Shown: positions 13,501 through 23,195 of the stretch, one piece after another
Numbering within the stretch: position 1 is the first letter of the stretch
Layout of the letters: each line of letters starts with the position of its first letter
Source: Phoronis australis
Taxonomy: Eukaryota; Phoronida; Phoronidae
Length of the DNA: 64,000 nt
Assembly (NCBI GenBank): GCA_002633005.1
Contig: NMRA01000185.1
Location: 371,854 to 435,853, forward strand
Direction of reading: 5' to 3'
Position numbers and translations under genes: made by a program
The notes under the pieces: generated by a model
The model's input: the letters and a program-made list of their open reading frames with translations, nothing else
Told to the model about the DNA's origin: nothing
Database searches by the model: none

Positions 13501-14904
13501 TTTTGTATGTGGACATGCATCTAAGAACAATGGACAAACAATGTACAGTACATAACTAAAAGCCTTCCAATACATGCCAGATATTAGTATGCTAAAGGAA
13601 TCCAGAGGATTGGAAGTTCAGACGAAAATTTCATTTTGAAAAATTTGTAAGCTTGGGACTTAAATGTTTATAATTAAAATTAGTTTCACACAAAATCTTG
13701 TATCAAGTTCAAAATGTATTACTTGATTTGATTTTGTATCTCATGAAGTTGTATCTGACAAAGGCAAACACAATTTCCTTAATGTCATCCGAGGCTTAAT
13801 ATACCAAGACATTTGACCTTCCATGTTTAGGACTTTAGATCTTCTTGAGATACTAATTCTCAACGCTGCTTTTCAAGAGCTGACATCACTTCCTTGAAGT
13901 TTTGTTGCGAGTTTAGACAGAGCACGTCTGACCACCAGACCTGTTGAATTGTTAACCTACAGTTTAGCATTACAATACTGTTTATCAGTGTTCTAAGAAG
14001 TTGAAAAACGTAAATGAAGACTTTCCTTCAAGTCGTGTGGAACAGATATGAATTTGATCCCCTCAGCTATCAAAGACTACATGAAGCACACCTCAAACAT
14101 ATCCCTATCACATGCCCTTGAATGTACATTCGCTTTTTTATTTTTAATTCATGGAGTTGTATTAGTCCTAAATATCGAATGTTTTATATAAAATTCTACG
14201 GTACCTGAAGCATAATCGCCATACAGTCAAGTGACCTAATTATCGGACGTTTTGGCACATTTTGCCTTATATTTAATTGAAAATATTACGGATTGTTATA
14301 AATTCTTTGCTAAAATAAAGATTTACCTTCACGGAATTGTTCTGTTACTATATCTTGTCACTGAAAGCCACATTTATGTTCCGACTGATCTTCAAAAAAC
14401 ACAACAACCAAACCTTCGGAGAACCTAAATATCGGACACCATGTTTCTCCATACGCCACACCGCGGAAAACTGACTAACCACGTAATGGCCGCGGGCACC
14501 TTGTCGCCAAATTTCAGCTCGAGTGTTTTGACATATATGCTGCTAGAACCCAGGTCCATTCGCAACAAAATTATCCATGAAATGAAATCTGATGACGGCG
14601 CCAAGTCGTTTCGATGAATTAGTGNNNNNNNNNNNNNNNNNNNNNNNNNNNNNNNNNNNNNNNNNNNNNNNNNNNNNNNNAAATCAGGTCCATCCGATAT
14701 TTAAAAAATTAGGCCTAAGCCTCTTGGAGTTACAGGTAATTTTAAGCGCCGAGCAATAACGAAGCCCCAACTATGTACAAGACTTGAAACGTCTTCTCGA
14801 CTGAATGAGGAAACTCAAACCAATTTTTGGAATACAAACTGTTCTTTTGTGCCAAGTTTGGAAGGGTTCAAATCACAGCAGCTGTCACCCAAGGGCGCAG
14901 ACAT
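1572..14904 (-). CDS. EEF1AKMT2: EEF1A lysine methyltransferase 2 (METTL10), C-terminal exon not found
   Basis: This gene encodes a class I SAM-dependent methyltransferase of the METTL10/EEF1AKMT2 family, which in human methylates a lysine of elongation factor eEF1A in the cytoplasm. Coding exons, in transcript order on the minus strand, are 14904-14840, 11427-11362, 10831-10714, 7052-6948 and 1797-1572. Phases join without a shift (65, 66, 118, 105 and 226 nt), giving 193 residues plus one base. The start Met (14904) precedes LGTKEHWDETY, matching the family N-terminal block. SAM motif I is VLDLGCGNG (residues 69-77), and the acidic post-I residue is D95 in TGIDY. The family hallmark IDKGTYDSI lies at 139-147 and SSCNWTKEE at 178-186. 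Human-type proteins continue about 30 residues with an FGGxxGNxV block. I could not find that block before base 1, so the last exon probably lies outside the window. The donor of exon 4 is GTGATG. Confidence 0.9.
1978..2242. mobile_element. Degenerate copy of the CAGnGGCGGAT MITE family
   Basis: The segments CCATGGCCCCCCC, GGCAGTTCGGGGTGC and CTCAAAATCCTG match the element at 31303-31458 in the same order. An extra stretch of about 100 bp (roughly 2060-2185) interrupts it. The left terminus is worn (CACTGGCCGATGGCC). It lies in EEF1AKMT2 intron 4. Confidence 0.55.
5006..5318. mobile_element. Perfect foldback element, 148-bp arms, 17-nt loop
   Basis: Positions 5006-5153 and 5171-5318 are exact reverse complements by base-by-base comparison, separated by a 17-nt spacer. 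The element interrupts the ~440-bp tandem array in EEF1AKMT2 intron 4 and has no ORF. Each arm carries a hammerhead-like core (see separate entry). Perfect identity implies a very recent insertion, gene conversion or an assembly fold-over. It may be two head-to-head copies of a terminal repeat of a larger element. Confidence 0.85.
5240..5292 (+). ncRNA. Hammerhead-ribozyme-like motif in foldback arm
   Basis: CTGAGGA (5248-5254) fits the CUGANGA core. It is followed by a hairpin GGTGT/ACACC with an AT-rich loop, then GAAA (5276-5279) and ATGTC (5281-5285). GACTT (5243-5247) can pair with AAGTT (5286-5290) as stem I. One unpaired T sits at the base of stem II and stem III is only ACATGT, so activity would need a dimer. 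The same motif is mirrored on the minus strand at 5032-5084. Similar short-stem-III hammerheads are known in Penelope-like elements. Confidence 0.4.
5761..6947. other. EEF1AKMT2 intron 4, unique part
   Basis: I see no exon, repeat or RNA gene here. Confidence 0.5.
7707..7948 (-). mobile_element. MITE, CAGGGCTTGGAA family, copy 1
   Basis: On the minus strand the element starts CAGGGCTTGGAATTTTCC and ends with a worn partner (TTCTAAACCCTG). The interior matches copies at 39379-39623 and 52146-52361 in order: TTTCCTCTTTT, TGACTTA or TGACATA-like blocks, then TATATCACCTGG. No ORF is real here. It lies in EEF1AKMT2 intron 3. Confidence 0.75.
8365..9012. repeat. Three-unit tandem repeat, ~213-bp period
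   Basis: Units begin at about 8370, 8583 and 8796 with GTC(A/C)G(T/C)CAGCAAA-like sequence. All contain AAGCCAAGCAAGCAA, GTGATGTCAT, GCACTGCACGTGGCTTTAAGAAA and a CATGGATACAGAAT block, and end with CATCTCACGGTGAAAT. Divergence between units is roughly 10 per cent. No open frame runs through all units. It lies in EEF1AKMT2 intron 3. Confidence 0.85.
9013..10713. other. EEF1AKMT2 intron 3, unique part
   Basis: This is AT-rich intron sequence. A small CTTAAGAAT-type direct repeat lies at 9568-9600. Open frames near 9239-9482 encode hydrophobic residues but lack splice sites and family resemblance. Confidence 0.5.
11101..11257 (+). mobile_element. MITE with CAGnGGCGGAT ends, copy A
   Basis: The element is 157 bp and non-coding. 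It starts CAGGGGCGGATCCAGG and ends CTAAATCCGCCACTG, which are imperfect inverted repeats. It is related to copies at 31303-31458, 1978-2242 and more distantly 15709-15866. It lies in EEF1AKMT2 intron 2. Confidence 0.7.
11489..11518. repeat. TA/CA microsatellite
   Basis: A TA dinucleotide run followed by ACACACA lies in EEF1AKMT2 intron 1, about 60 bp upstream (in transcript sense) of exon 2. Confidence 0.9.
11858..14624. other. EEF1AKMT2 intron 1, no feature seen
   Basis: This is AT-rich non-coding sequence between exon 2 and the gap. Open frames (for example 12200-12406, minus) are short and have no recognisable domain. Confidence 0.5.
14625..14680. other. Assembly gap (56 N)
   Basis: This is a run of unknown bases in intron 1 of EEF1AKMT2, 160 bp from exon 1. 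Single ambiguous bases also occur at 24105, 27951, 42826 and 61172, three of them in or next to G- or C-rich runs. Confidence 0.99.
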
Positions 14905-17900
14905 CTTGGCTTCAAAAAGAGGCTATCACGTCATCGAAAAGCGAGGTATTACCAAAGACGCTAACAAAACTATTCAGCAAGGCCGCCGCCATTATTATGT
15001 CATGGACCGTGACGACACCTCGCGGGTGTGTGGGCCGACGAAGTACGCAAGGCATTGACTATGGCCGATTTTAGTTTGTCAAATTCAATATTGTCAGTGA
15101 AGTGTCTTTGTTTAAAATATTGAAAACAAAAAAACACCAGCACTGTAATGGAAAAATACACATAAGCAAAATATAGAGTAAACCAAGAAAAAATTTGGGC
15201 AGCAAAGGTAATATAATTACGTGAAATACATCATAACCAAGAGGGAGACTCAGTAAAAAGAGCTGAGCAGATGGAAGTAGGTTATTGGAGAATGGGCAGG
15301 TACTGAGCCTGTATGATTTTGTCCAGGGGTGACAGGAACATCAAATGGATCTGCTAAAGAAGAGATAGGAGCAAAAACGGGGGGGGGGTGCGCTTCAACC
15401 AAAAGGTTGGGGGCGGAGATAGCTTTCTTCCCCCCAATATTCCAGGTGTCATTATCAATTAATTAACAGTTAATTATGTAAGCTTTCAACGCACAAAATT
15501 TGTTTTAAAATAAAATGGAAAAATTAATAGACTCTCCTCCCCCCAACCATCAAATGTTTCCTACGCCAATGTCCAAAAACTGCCCTCTTACGCCATCCAA
15601 ACACGGGTCCAGATTTTTCTTTCGAAAATTCACATCTTAAGAACGTTCTAGATTGAAGCAGTTGTGTCTGTGCCCATTTAAATTAAACTGTCCCAAATAT
15701 CGGCCCAACAGGGTCATATCCGGGATTTTTAAAGGGGGGGGGTCGGATAATGTTTTTTAAGACAGGTGGCCCAAGTCAACAATTTGAAAATTCTAGCATT
15801 GATATCACTACAATCAAGTAACATGGGGGTCCACACCCCTTTGACCCCCCACCCTTGATCCGCCTGTACTCAACTGAGTTGGTAAATCTTTTAGGGATTT
15901 TTTTGTTCTTTACTCACAGTTTTTATATTTTTCTATCATTTTATCTTTATTATGAGCATCTCTTTGGACTGTTATAATAATATAATTAAAAACTGAGCTC
16001 TTAATTCAGTTAAAACATTTAGGGACTTAGTCCTTAAATTAGGCGCATTGCATGAAAAGATCCCTACTTATTTTCAATCATATTGAGAATTCAACGTAGA
16101 AAACTCACAAAAACGTAGTAGTTTTAGGGATCATAGTGGAGTCGCTATTTGGGACTAATTCACTGGACCCCAAGAACCCGTGCCCGATGGTATCTGAAAT
16201 GGGTAGCGAATTGGGGTGGGTTGTGGTGAATGAAACTGGAGGCAAGAGGGGTAGTAAATAACATAAGGACGCCTTACTCCCTGACTTGATGTTTTAAGAC
16301 CCATGTCAAAACAAAAATCTAAACAAACGACATCGTCACCGGAGTGTAACAAGTTTCCAAGGTATTACACATACTACCGAAGTGCACACGGATATATGGC
16401 TCAATGTGCCTTTAAAAGAACACTTCCTTCACCACTTCTTATGGCAAATAATCAAGTAGATTACCAAACCATAAAAGTAACATTTATTATGCACTGAAGT
16501 CCATATCATGATCATATTGATCAACGACAGCCAGGATGTTGACTGTATGGGATCACAAGAAATAATTTAAATAAGTAATAGCAAATAAACAAAAAATAAA
16601 CAATAATAAATAATCAAGAATAGATATAAAAACAAAAGTAGCAATAATAAATTAGTAAATAACAGTACTTTAATTATCTTTTAGATCTGAATGTATTAAG
16701 ACTGCAGAACGAAATGAAAGAAAGTAATTAGACGCATCAATGGGCATAGAATAAACTAATCAGTAGTTCCCAAAATCATGAAAACAATGTATGATACTTT
16801 TCTATATCAGCAATCAAATGCAGGAAACAGTAAAGACATTAAATTAAAATCACCCAGTCCATCACTGAATGACTGGCAACAATTTCACGCAGAAATATGC
16901 TCTGTTTCAATCATGAACATCACCTATCTTAATAACAAATTTTCAATTAACTGTTGCTGCAGCCGTAGGCAGTGCAAAAAGCACCATTGCTTTTTTACCG
17001 ACGGGAGCCGTGACATCTCGCCACATTTGATTATTGCACGCACACTCGCTAGACGTCTCAATGGCCAGTGAAACAACAATGTCCGCCAGTGGCCGTCGGA
17101 TGGGATTTTGCTAGGTGGACTGTCTCCGTATCTACGGTCTCTGATGGTAGCACCAAGGATGTTGCAGTTACTGGCGCCATGCCTAATCCGACAGCACCAC
17201 TGACAATTCCCTCTACAGTCACAGGCACAATAGGGACCGCTGGGTGCAGACTTTTCGACATCCCCGCTTGACTTACTTTCTCATGCAATTCCACAACTTT
17301 CTGAAATGAGTGAATACAAAAATGCATTTAAGGTATCTACACATATTAACTGCCTACAACTGTCTACTTGTCCACACCTACATTTTTAACAAACAGCCTG
17401 GCTCAAGACTCATCCTCTGATTTTCAGCATATTTGTTAATCAAAGGGATTTAAAAATCCCGAGTGTGTTAAACCAAACAAATACTTAAAATACCATTTCA
17501 GATCAATAAAAGTATACATCCAAGTCATGAAATTAAAAACAACAGAGTCCGCTTTTTATTACTATAGTAAATAGAGAGGTGAGCTTCAGGTAGCAATACA
17601 ATAGATATAACAAAACCATCAGTCATGGAGGATGAAATTGTGGTCATTATCAATTACGTCCTATTACTTCACCTAAGAGCTTTACTAAAGCAGCACTGTA
17701 TGGTGCTCAGCAGATGGGGGTGTTTCACTGGGCTCACTCGTGGCGTAGCTGTGATCTATTGCCTGGAAAAGCATTACTTGCATTATAACAAATACAACAT
17801 GCAGGAAAAACACGTGCCATCAGCAATATTGTCTATGCAGCGTCACTCACTCTATCCCATTAATGCAGATAAGTAACCACTCTTCGGAGCAAAGTTGCAT

Positions 17901-18380
17901 TGGAATAACGCCTGATTGATATATTTTTCAAGTAATGACCCTTCGGACTATAAGTCCTTCAAAGTACAATGAAGGCCCATCACAGTTTAGACCTAAACCC
18001 ATACTAGTCTACTGGACTAAGTTAACATCACAGCATTTCTCCTTAGCAGGCCCTCACATTTGCTGTTTATCAATGTTGAAGAAATGAAAGAAATTACAAT
18101 TTAGATCCAATCATAGAATAGAAACACCAGTTGATCAGTAGGCCCTGAGTCATGAAACACATGCAGGACAATTTCGGTTATACAGTTTGATAGGTGGGTT
18201 CCTGACTAAAAATTCATTCTAGAACCAGTTACTACCTCTGAATAACGGGTGTAATTCATTGGGTGTAACTGGCTCTGAACTCAAGTACCCATCATCAAGG
18301 CCATGTACCTGATTACCACAATTTTGCTTTGAGTAATCAAGTAAAACCTTGAAACTTAAAGGTAAGACAAGTTCAAATCA
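14905..18380. other. Intergenic region upstream of EEF1AKMT2
   Basis: Apart from the MITE relative at 15709-15866, a G-run at 15380-15388 and a possible micro-exon at 17277-17300 (minus; TTTCAG acceptor, GTAAGT donor, eight codons), I see no gene. The 16850-17050 stretch shares ordered words (GACTGGCA, ACTGTTGCTGCAGC, GCAAAAA) with 18395-18560, suggesting an old duplicated repeat. Confidence 0.45.
15709..15866. mobile_element. Distant copy of the CAGnGGCGGAT MITE family
   Basis: The element starts CAGGGTCATATCCGGG followed by a G-run and ends ACCCTTGATCCGCCTG, an imperfect inverted repeat of the family ends. It is about 158 bp, the same size as the other copies. Confidence 0.45.
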
Positions 18381-18560
18381 CTCTGCCAACATCAATGGGT
18401 GACTGGCAGCATATTCACAAAAAGAATTCTTTATATCACCCTGTCTTTATCACTGGGGAGATGAGCAAGTCCCGATTCTTCAACTGACTGTTGCTGCAGC
18501 GCAAAAAAGCTCCTCTGATCCTCTTTTTAGGAACTGCAGCCGCCATATCTTATTTTGAAG

Positions 18561-21500
18561 TTACTTGACGCAGCACTACCCTCAGAAGTATTAACTAAGG
18601 GAAATCTATATGAACTACATGATCAGATAAAATACCTTGTCTCTGTGTGGTGATGAGACAATGTGAGGAAGATTTCGTCTAGTGAGAGTCGGCAGTGGGT
18701 TACGACATGTGATTATGTTGTAATCGCCACCAATTAAGCGCTGCCGTGTTCACTTTGTGTCATGGTAATAAATGTTATTTATATGTGAACAGATGACTGA
18801 CCGAGGTGACAAGGTTATTGTAGAATTCTGCCTCAAGTGATGCGGCGTTGTTAAATTTACAGCGACATTAATCAATCATGCAGTTGAATTATAATAAATT
18901 ATTGTAATACATGTATATTTGAGCTGAATTTTTATAAGTTAAATTGGAAACCCGTGAAAATCTTGATTGTATAACAGTTGTCAAGTAAAGATCAAAGCAT
19001 TATTTCTTACTTCACTTATTATGTCCATGTACATTATAGCATCATTTCGTCGGTGTTCGTCACGTCGACTTAAATGAAGAGTATTTTGTATTGTTTCATC
19101 CCAGGTAGAATAGTTCTGTTCAGGTCACACTCTTAGATTGTCTAGGATGCATCAGTTGATCACGTTTTGCCGACACTTTTGTGTCCACGTTTATCATTGG
19201 AGGTTAGGCTGCATGTGAACTGGGGTGTACTCTGGTTGTAGTTGTCCTGTATTGTCAGCACTTGTTCGGCTCTCTGAGTCAGATTAACATTGTATGTGAA
19301 CCTGTGGATTATCAGTGTTCTTCACTATGCTCTGGCACTTCCCATTTTGTGAATAACTGGACACTACACACGGCTCAGATTCCCACGATACGTTTTTTTC
19401 GCGTTCTTGTCGAAGTTTAATGATTTGCTTTGTACCAGATAGCCTAGTCGACTGTAGTAGTGCCGACGTGCTTATGCGACTATACTTACTGACTGCGCTA
19501 TCGTTTTAATAAGCTGTAGTAATGCACCCTGAAAACTTTTTGTCCATTAGTGTATTGGCCAATGGGGTTGTAAATAGTAGGTTGTTGAGAGGTGATTGTT
19601 GTCGTGGTAACCACATTCTCTGGTCAGTCATAATATTAAATAGTGTAATTTTGTAATTATTCTGTGTACATAATACCTAGTTCTTGATAAATATAGCACT
19701 AGCATGAACAATTATGTGTGATTTTGACTTTTATTTGATGGCATGGATTGTAAAACTGTCCTGCAAAAGCTGTGCTTTCTGTCGAAAAGTTTTGATTTAG
19801 ATCACTTCCTTGTGAAGTTTGTCTAGTGTTGAATTGTTCCTCAGTCAAAATACGGTAAGCGTGGTTTCAGGGTTTGGATAGACCTGAAGATGATTACGTC
19901 TTAAGGCTCAGCTCATTAAATTTCATGAACTTGGTCTGTAGAAAAAACCTGTTGTCAGTTCTCCCAGAGGTCAGAGGTCACACTCATTTTGACAATGGAT
20001 CAATTAGACTATTTTCATAACTGTAAGTGACCTCTATAAAAACTGAGTTACTATATGACCAATTTTATAACAGCAAATAGTCTAAAACAGAAAGCATGGG
20101 TTTGGTCTTGTTCATACTAACACTTGCTGATCGCAAGTTGTTTGTGCTGTGAAGTATGCTTTGATTTTGGCCCAAAAAGGACTTCGAGGGAAGGAGTCGA
20201 GGCGGGCTGCTAGCGTGCGTTTTTTGAAGTTCATGAAATGTCTTTGCAAAATGACAAAGTTCAGTGTTTTATTCGTTGCCTTTTCACATCCATTCGTATG
20301 AGGAAATTTCCTGCAGCTTTAATACCGTTATGATTCTTTGATGGGAATATTCAGATACGTTCATCTTCCTTGTACTCTTAATATACAGCTTGCCGTACCC
20401 CGATCAAAATAACCACGTTTTACGGTACACTTCCAGGCAGCAGTCGTTGGGGGGTAGTAGGAGAAAATGTACGTTTACAGCCGATATAATGGAAAAATCG
20501 GGGTGGAGTTCAGTAGCTGTTTCGCGGCGAGAAAATCTAGCCTGCAAAATCACGTGCTCTCATTTGAAATGCACGGTAATATCTCGCGTAATTTCGTGAA
20601 ATCTTGCTTTCCTAGCGAGGTCTTAGCGTTATCAGTTTTGATGCATAAAAAGATGGATAGTTTCTGACGTAAACAGTTATCGTTAATTCCGTGACGTTAA
20701 GAAGATGGGAGAAGTCTCTCCAGAGATCTATTAGCCCTTTTGAGATTTTTGGAAAGGCTTTCCGTAGTTCAAAGGTTCCCTGAAGGAAACCGGTAATATA
20801 TTTCTACAGGGTGTATCACGAGGACTACTAAATTATACCTCAGTATAACATTTACACAATATTCTCAAGCAAATATTGGACACAATTTGTATGTCATTCT
20901 GCGGCGAAGATGTTAACACCCAGCACCTTACATTTTGCAAAAAAACAAATGTACATAAGGACTTTGGCATCATGATGGACGTGATGTTTCCAATGAACGC
21001 GCATGTGCAGTGAGCAGGAGATGGGATGTACTGTCAATACACGTGTTTTCAACAATCAGTCAGTGGGTGGCACACACATGTCGAAAAGCAACGCTGTTGA
21101 CATGGTAGGGGGTTACGTTCTCCAAAGTGCTGGCGTTGTCCACCCACAGTCACACCATCATAATTACAGTTCTAAACATTATGGTGATCTGTCGGGCCCA
21201 GCCATATGTAGGTACCCACCCTTCTAGAATCACCGAAGTATTCCTTACTAAAATTGTTGATTTTCCAGTAAAGTAAAATTAATGCGTAAAAAAAATTAAT
21301 TTTATTAACATAACCTTATGCTTGGGCGGCGCACCATAGGGGGCGGGGGCTTGGGGGGTGGGGGGTGGGGCTTTAGCCTCCCACTTATTTCAGTGCTGCG
21401 ACCCCGATGATGTGTCTTCGCACAGCGAAGAAGGGCTTTGTATTTCCACCAACTAACACCGGACAAAATTATATTTTCGGCAACGTCTTACATAAACCAC

Positions 21501-23180
21501 CTGTAATGTCTTTCGCCTCTGCACGTGATGCCGATGTATTCCTTATAAACCCAAAAAAGCATGATTGAGTTTGGCCTCTGATTAGAAAATCAAGTGTGTT
21601 GCACTTTTTTGTGCGGTAGTTTTAGTTGCTCATTTTTCAAAAAAAAACACCCTCGAGGAGCAAAATTAATGCAGAATTTCTTTTTTGTTCATGCGCTTGG
21701 CAAATCATGGCGACAATAAAAACTGTCTTACCCTTGCTTACTTGCCTTCAATGTGGCCCAAAGTTGACATTGAAAAAAGATGGCACTACGAAAAAATCAC
21801 TTTTCTCCTTGGTCCGTGGCGGAAAGATTTTCTTCTTGGTAAAATGTCATCTTTTTTAATACCAACTTTAGGCCTTTGTGTGGTTTTTCAAAAAGAAAAT
21901 TTTTTGTTTTGGCTGAAATTAATGCTTTCGGGTTTATTCGGTGGGCGCAGGTCTCTAATGAGTCGGGAGCACACCTGAACCAGTTATGCTTTTTTACCGG
22001 CCTGTTGTACCAATTTGCATTGTTTCAGATTTATTGAAAGTGAGTAACCAGATCAGTGACATCACTATTCTTCCTCGGTGGCCCGTTGAAAGTGATTTCC
22101 TCCATCTCAATCAGTTGGCTTTTGAAGTGAGCCGGTGGGCGTCGCTCGTGTTCAATGCGTTTGTTATGAACTGTCATTCATGAACGGTCGCTTCCATAGT
22201 GTAGCCGTGTTCGAACAACTAAGCAAGTACTAGATGAATTACTGGATGAAAATAATACCGTTAGACTAGATTATAGCACATTATTCCCAACAGCGGAAGG
22301 TAAGCACGGAGCTAAGGTAACTAACTATTGCGACGCCTTTTAGGCTACCTGGTTTCAGCTCTGATACGGTAGACTTTGCTGTTGACCATCAGTCCTCGTC
22401 AACTAGTCGTAAGATGACATATGACATATTTCTTCTGGGACCCGAGTATTTAACATTTCAGCGTAAAAACATGGTGGCATGATTGTAGGCGTTTCAGATT
22501 TACAAGCAATAGTTCTAGAAACATATTGGGTATGTAGGGCCTAACTTCAGGGTTGGGGCGGAGCCCCTTCAGTGTTTGACGATCCTGACCTCAACATGGG
22601 TCTGTATGATACGTATCACTCCATTCATGTCCACTCGCTGTTAAATGTGGGTAGGTCGATCACTGTTCCATTGAGTGAGCTTTAAATCATACAATTAGGA
22701 TAGACGACCGCACTTTCTCCTTCGCGTACCGAACGGACGTTCTCATGCAGTGATCTCCCGGCATCGTGTTTTTCTCACGAACACCCGAGTTTTCTCACTA
22801 CATTGATGTGTCCACTTTCTCATGCCACCGCTTTACAACCTCATCCTCTTCCTACGAGCACCGCATTCTCATGAAGCGTAGCACACGAGTTCTCGTGCCG
22901 TTTTTAAAATTGGCTGACCTAACAACTCATCAAAAACTCACTTCTTAGAAAAAGCTTGTTGAATTGCGTGTTGCCTAGGTTCACGAGCGTAGAAAAAGTG
23001 TCGTGGTTCCTGGGGAAAGAAATAAACGATGTTCGTGTGAAAACGCTCTCAGCAGTTCTGTTTTTGGCACCCTTTAATCGGTCACGGTGAAGAACGAATT
23101 TTCTCAGAGAGAAGAGAACACGTGTCTACGTATTTGCATTCGCGTGTACGCCCATGATTCGTTGTATTGTTTTATTTTCA
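18561..23180. other. Intergenic and 5' region of the Rab-like gene
   Basis: I see no protein-coding exon here. An untranslated first exon of the Rab-like gene probably lies within it, because the ATG exon begins with an acceptor at 23181. A G-rich stretch is at 21325-21370, and one copy of a dispersed repeat lies at 20505-20640. Confidence 0.4.
20505..20640 (+). repeat. CACGTGCTCTCATTTGAAATG repeat family, copy 1
   Basis: This segment of about 110 bp contains CACGTGCTCTCATTTGAAAT, then AATATCTCGCGTAAT, then a CTAGCGAGGTC-like end. It is shared with 25730-25830 and, inverted, with 34690-34800. It has no coding support. Confidence 0.6.
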
Positions 23181-23195
23181 GGTATAGAAAGTAAA

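Noticed and set aside
17058-17327. 89-residue minus-strand frame as a gene
   Set aside because: Low-complexity P/V/T residues with no homologue I recognise; only the 24-nt splice-flanked part is kept, as a weak finding.
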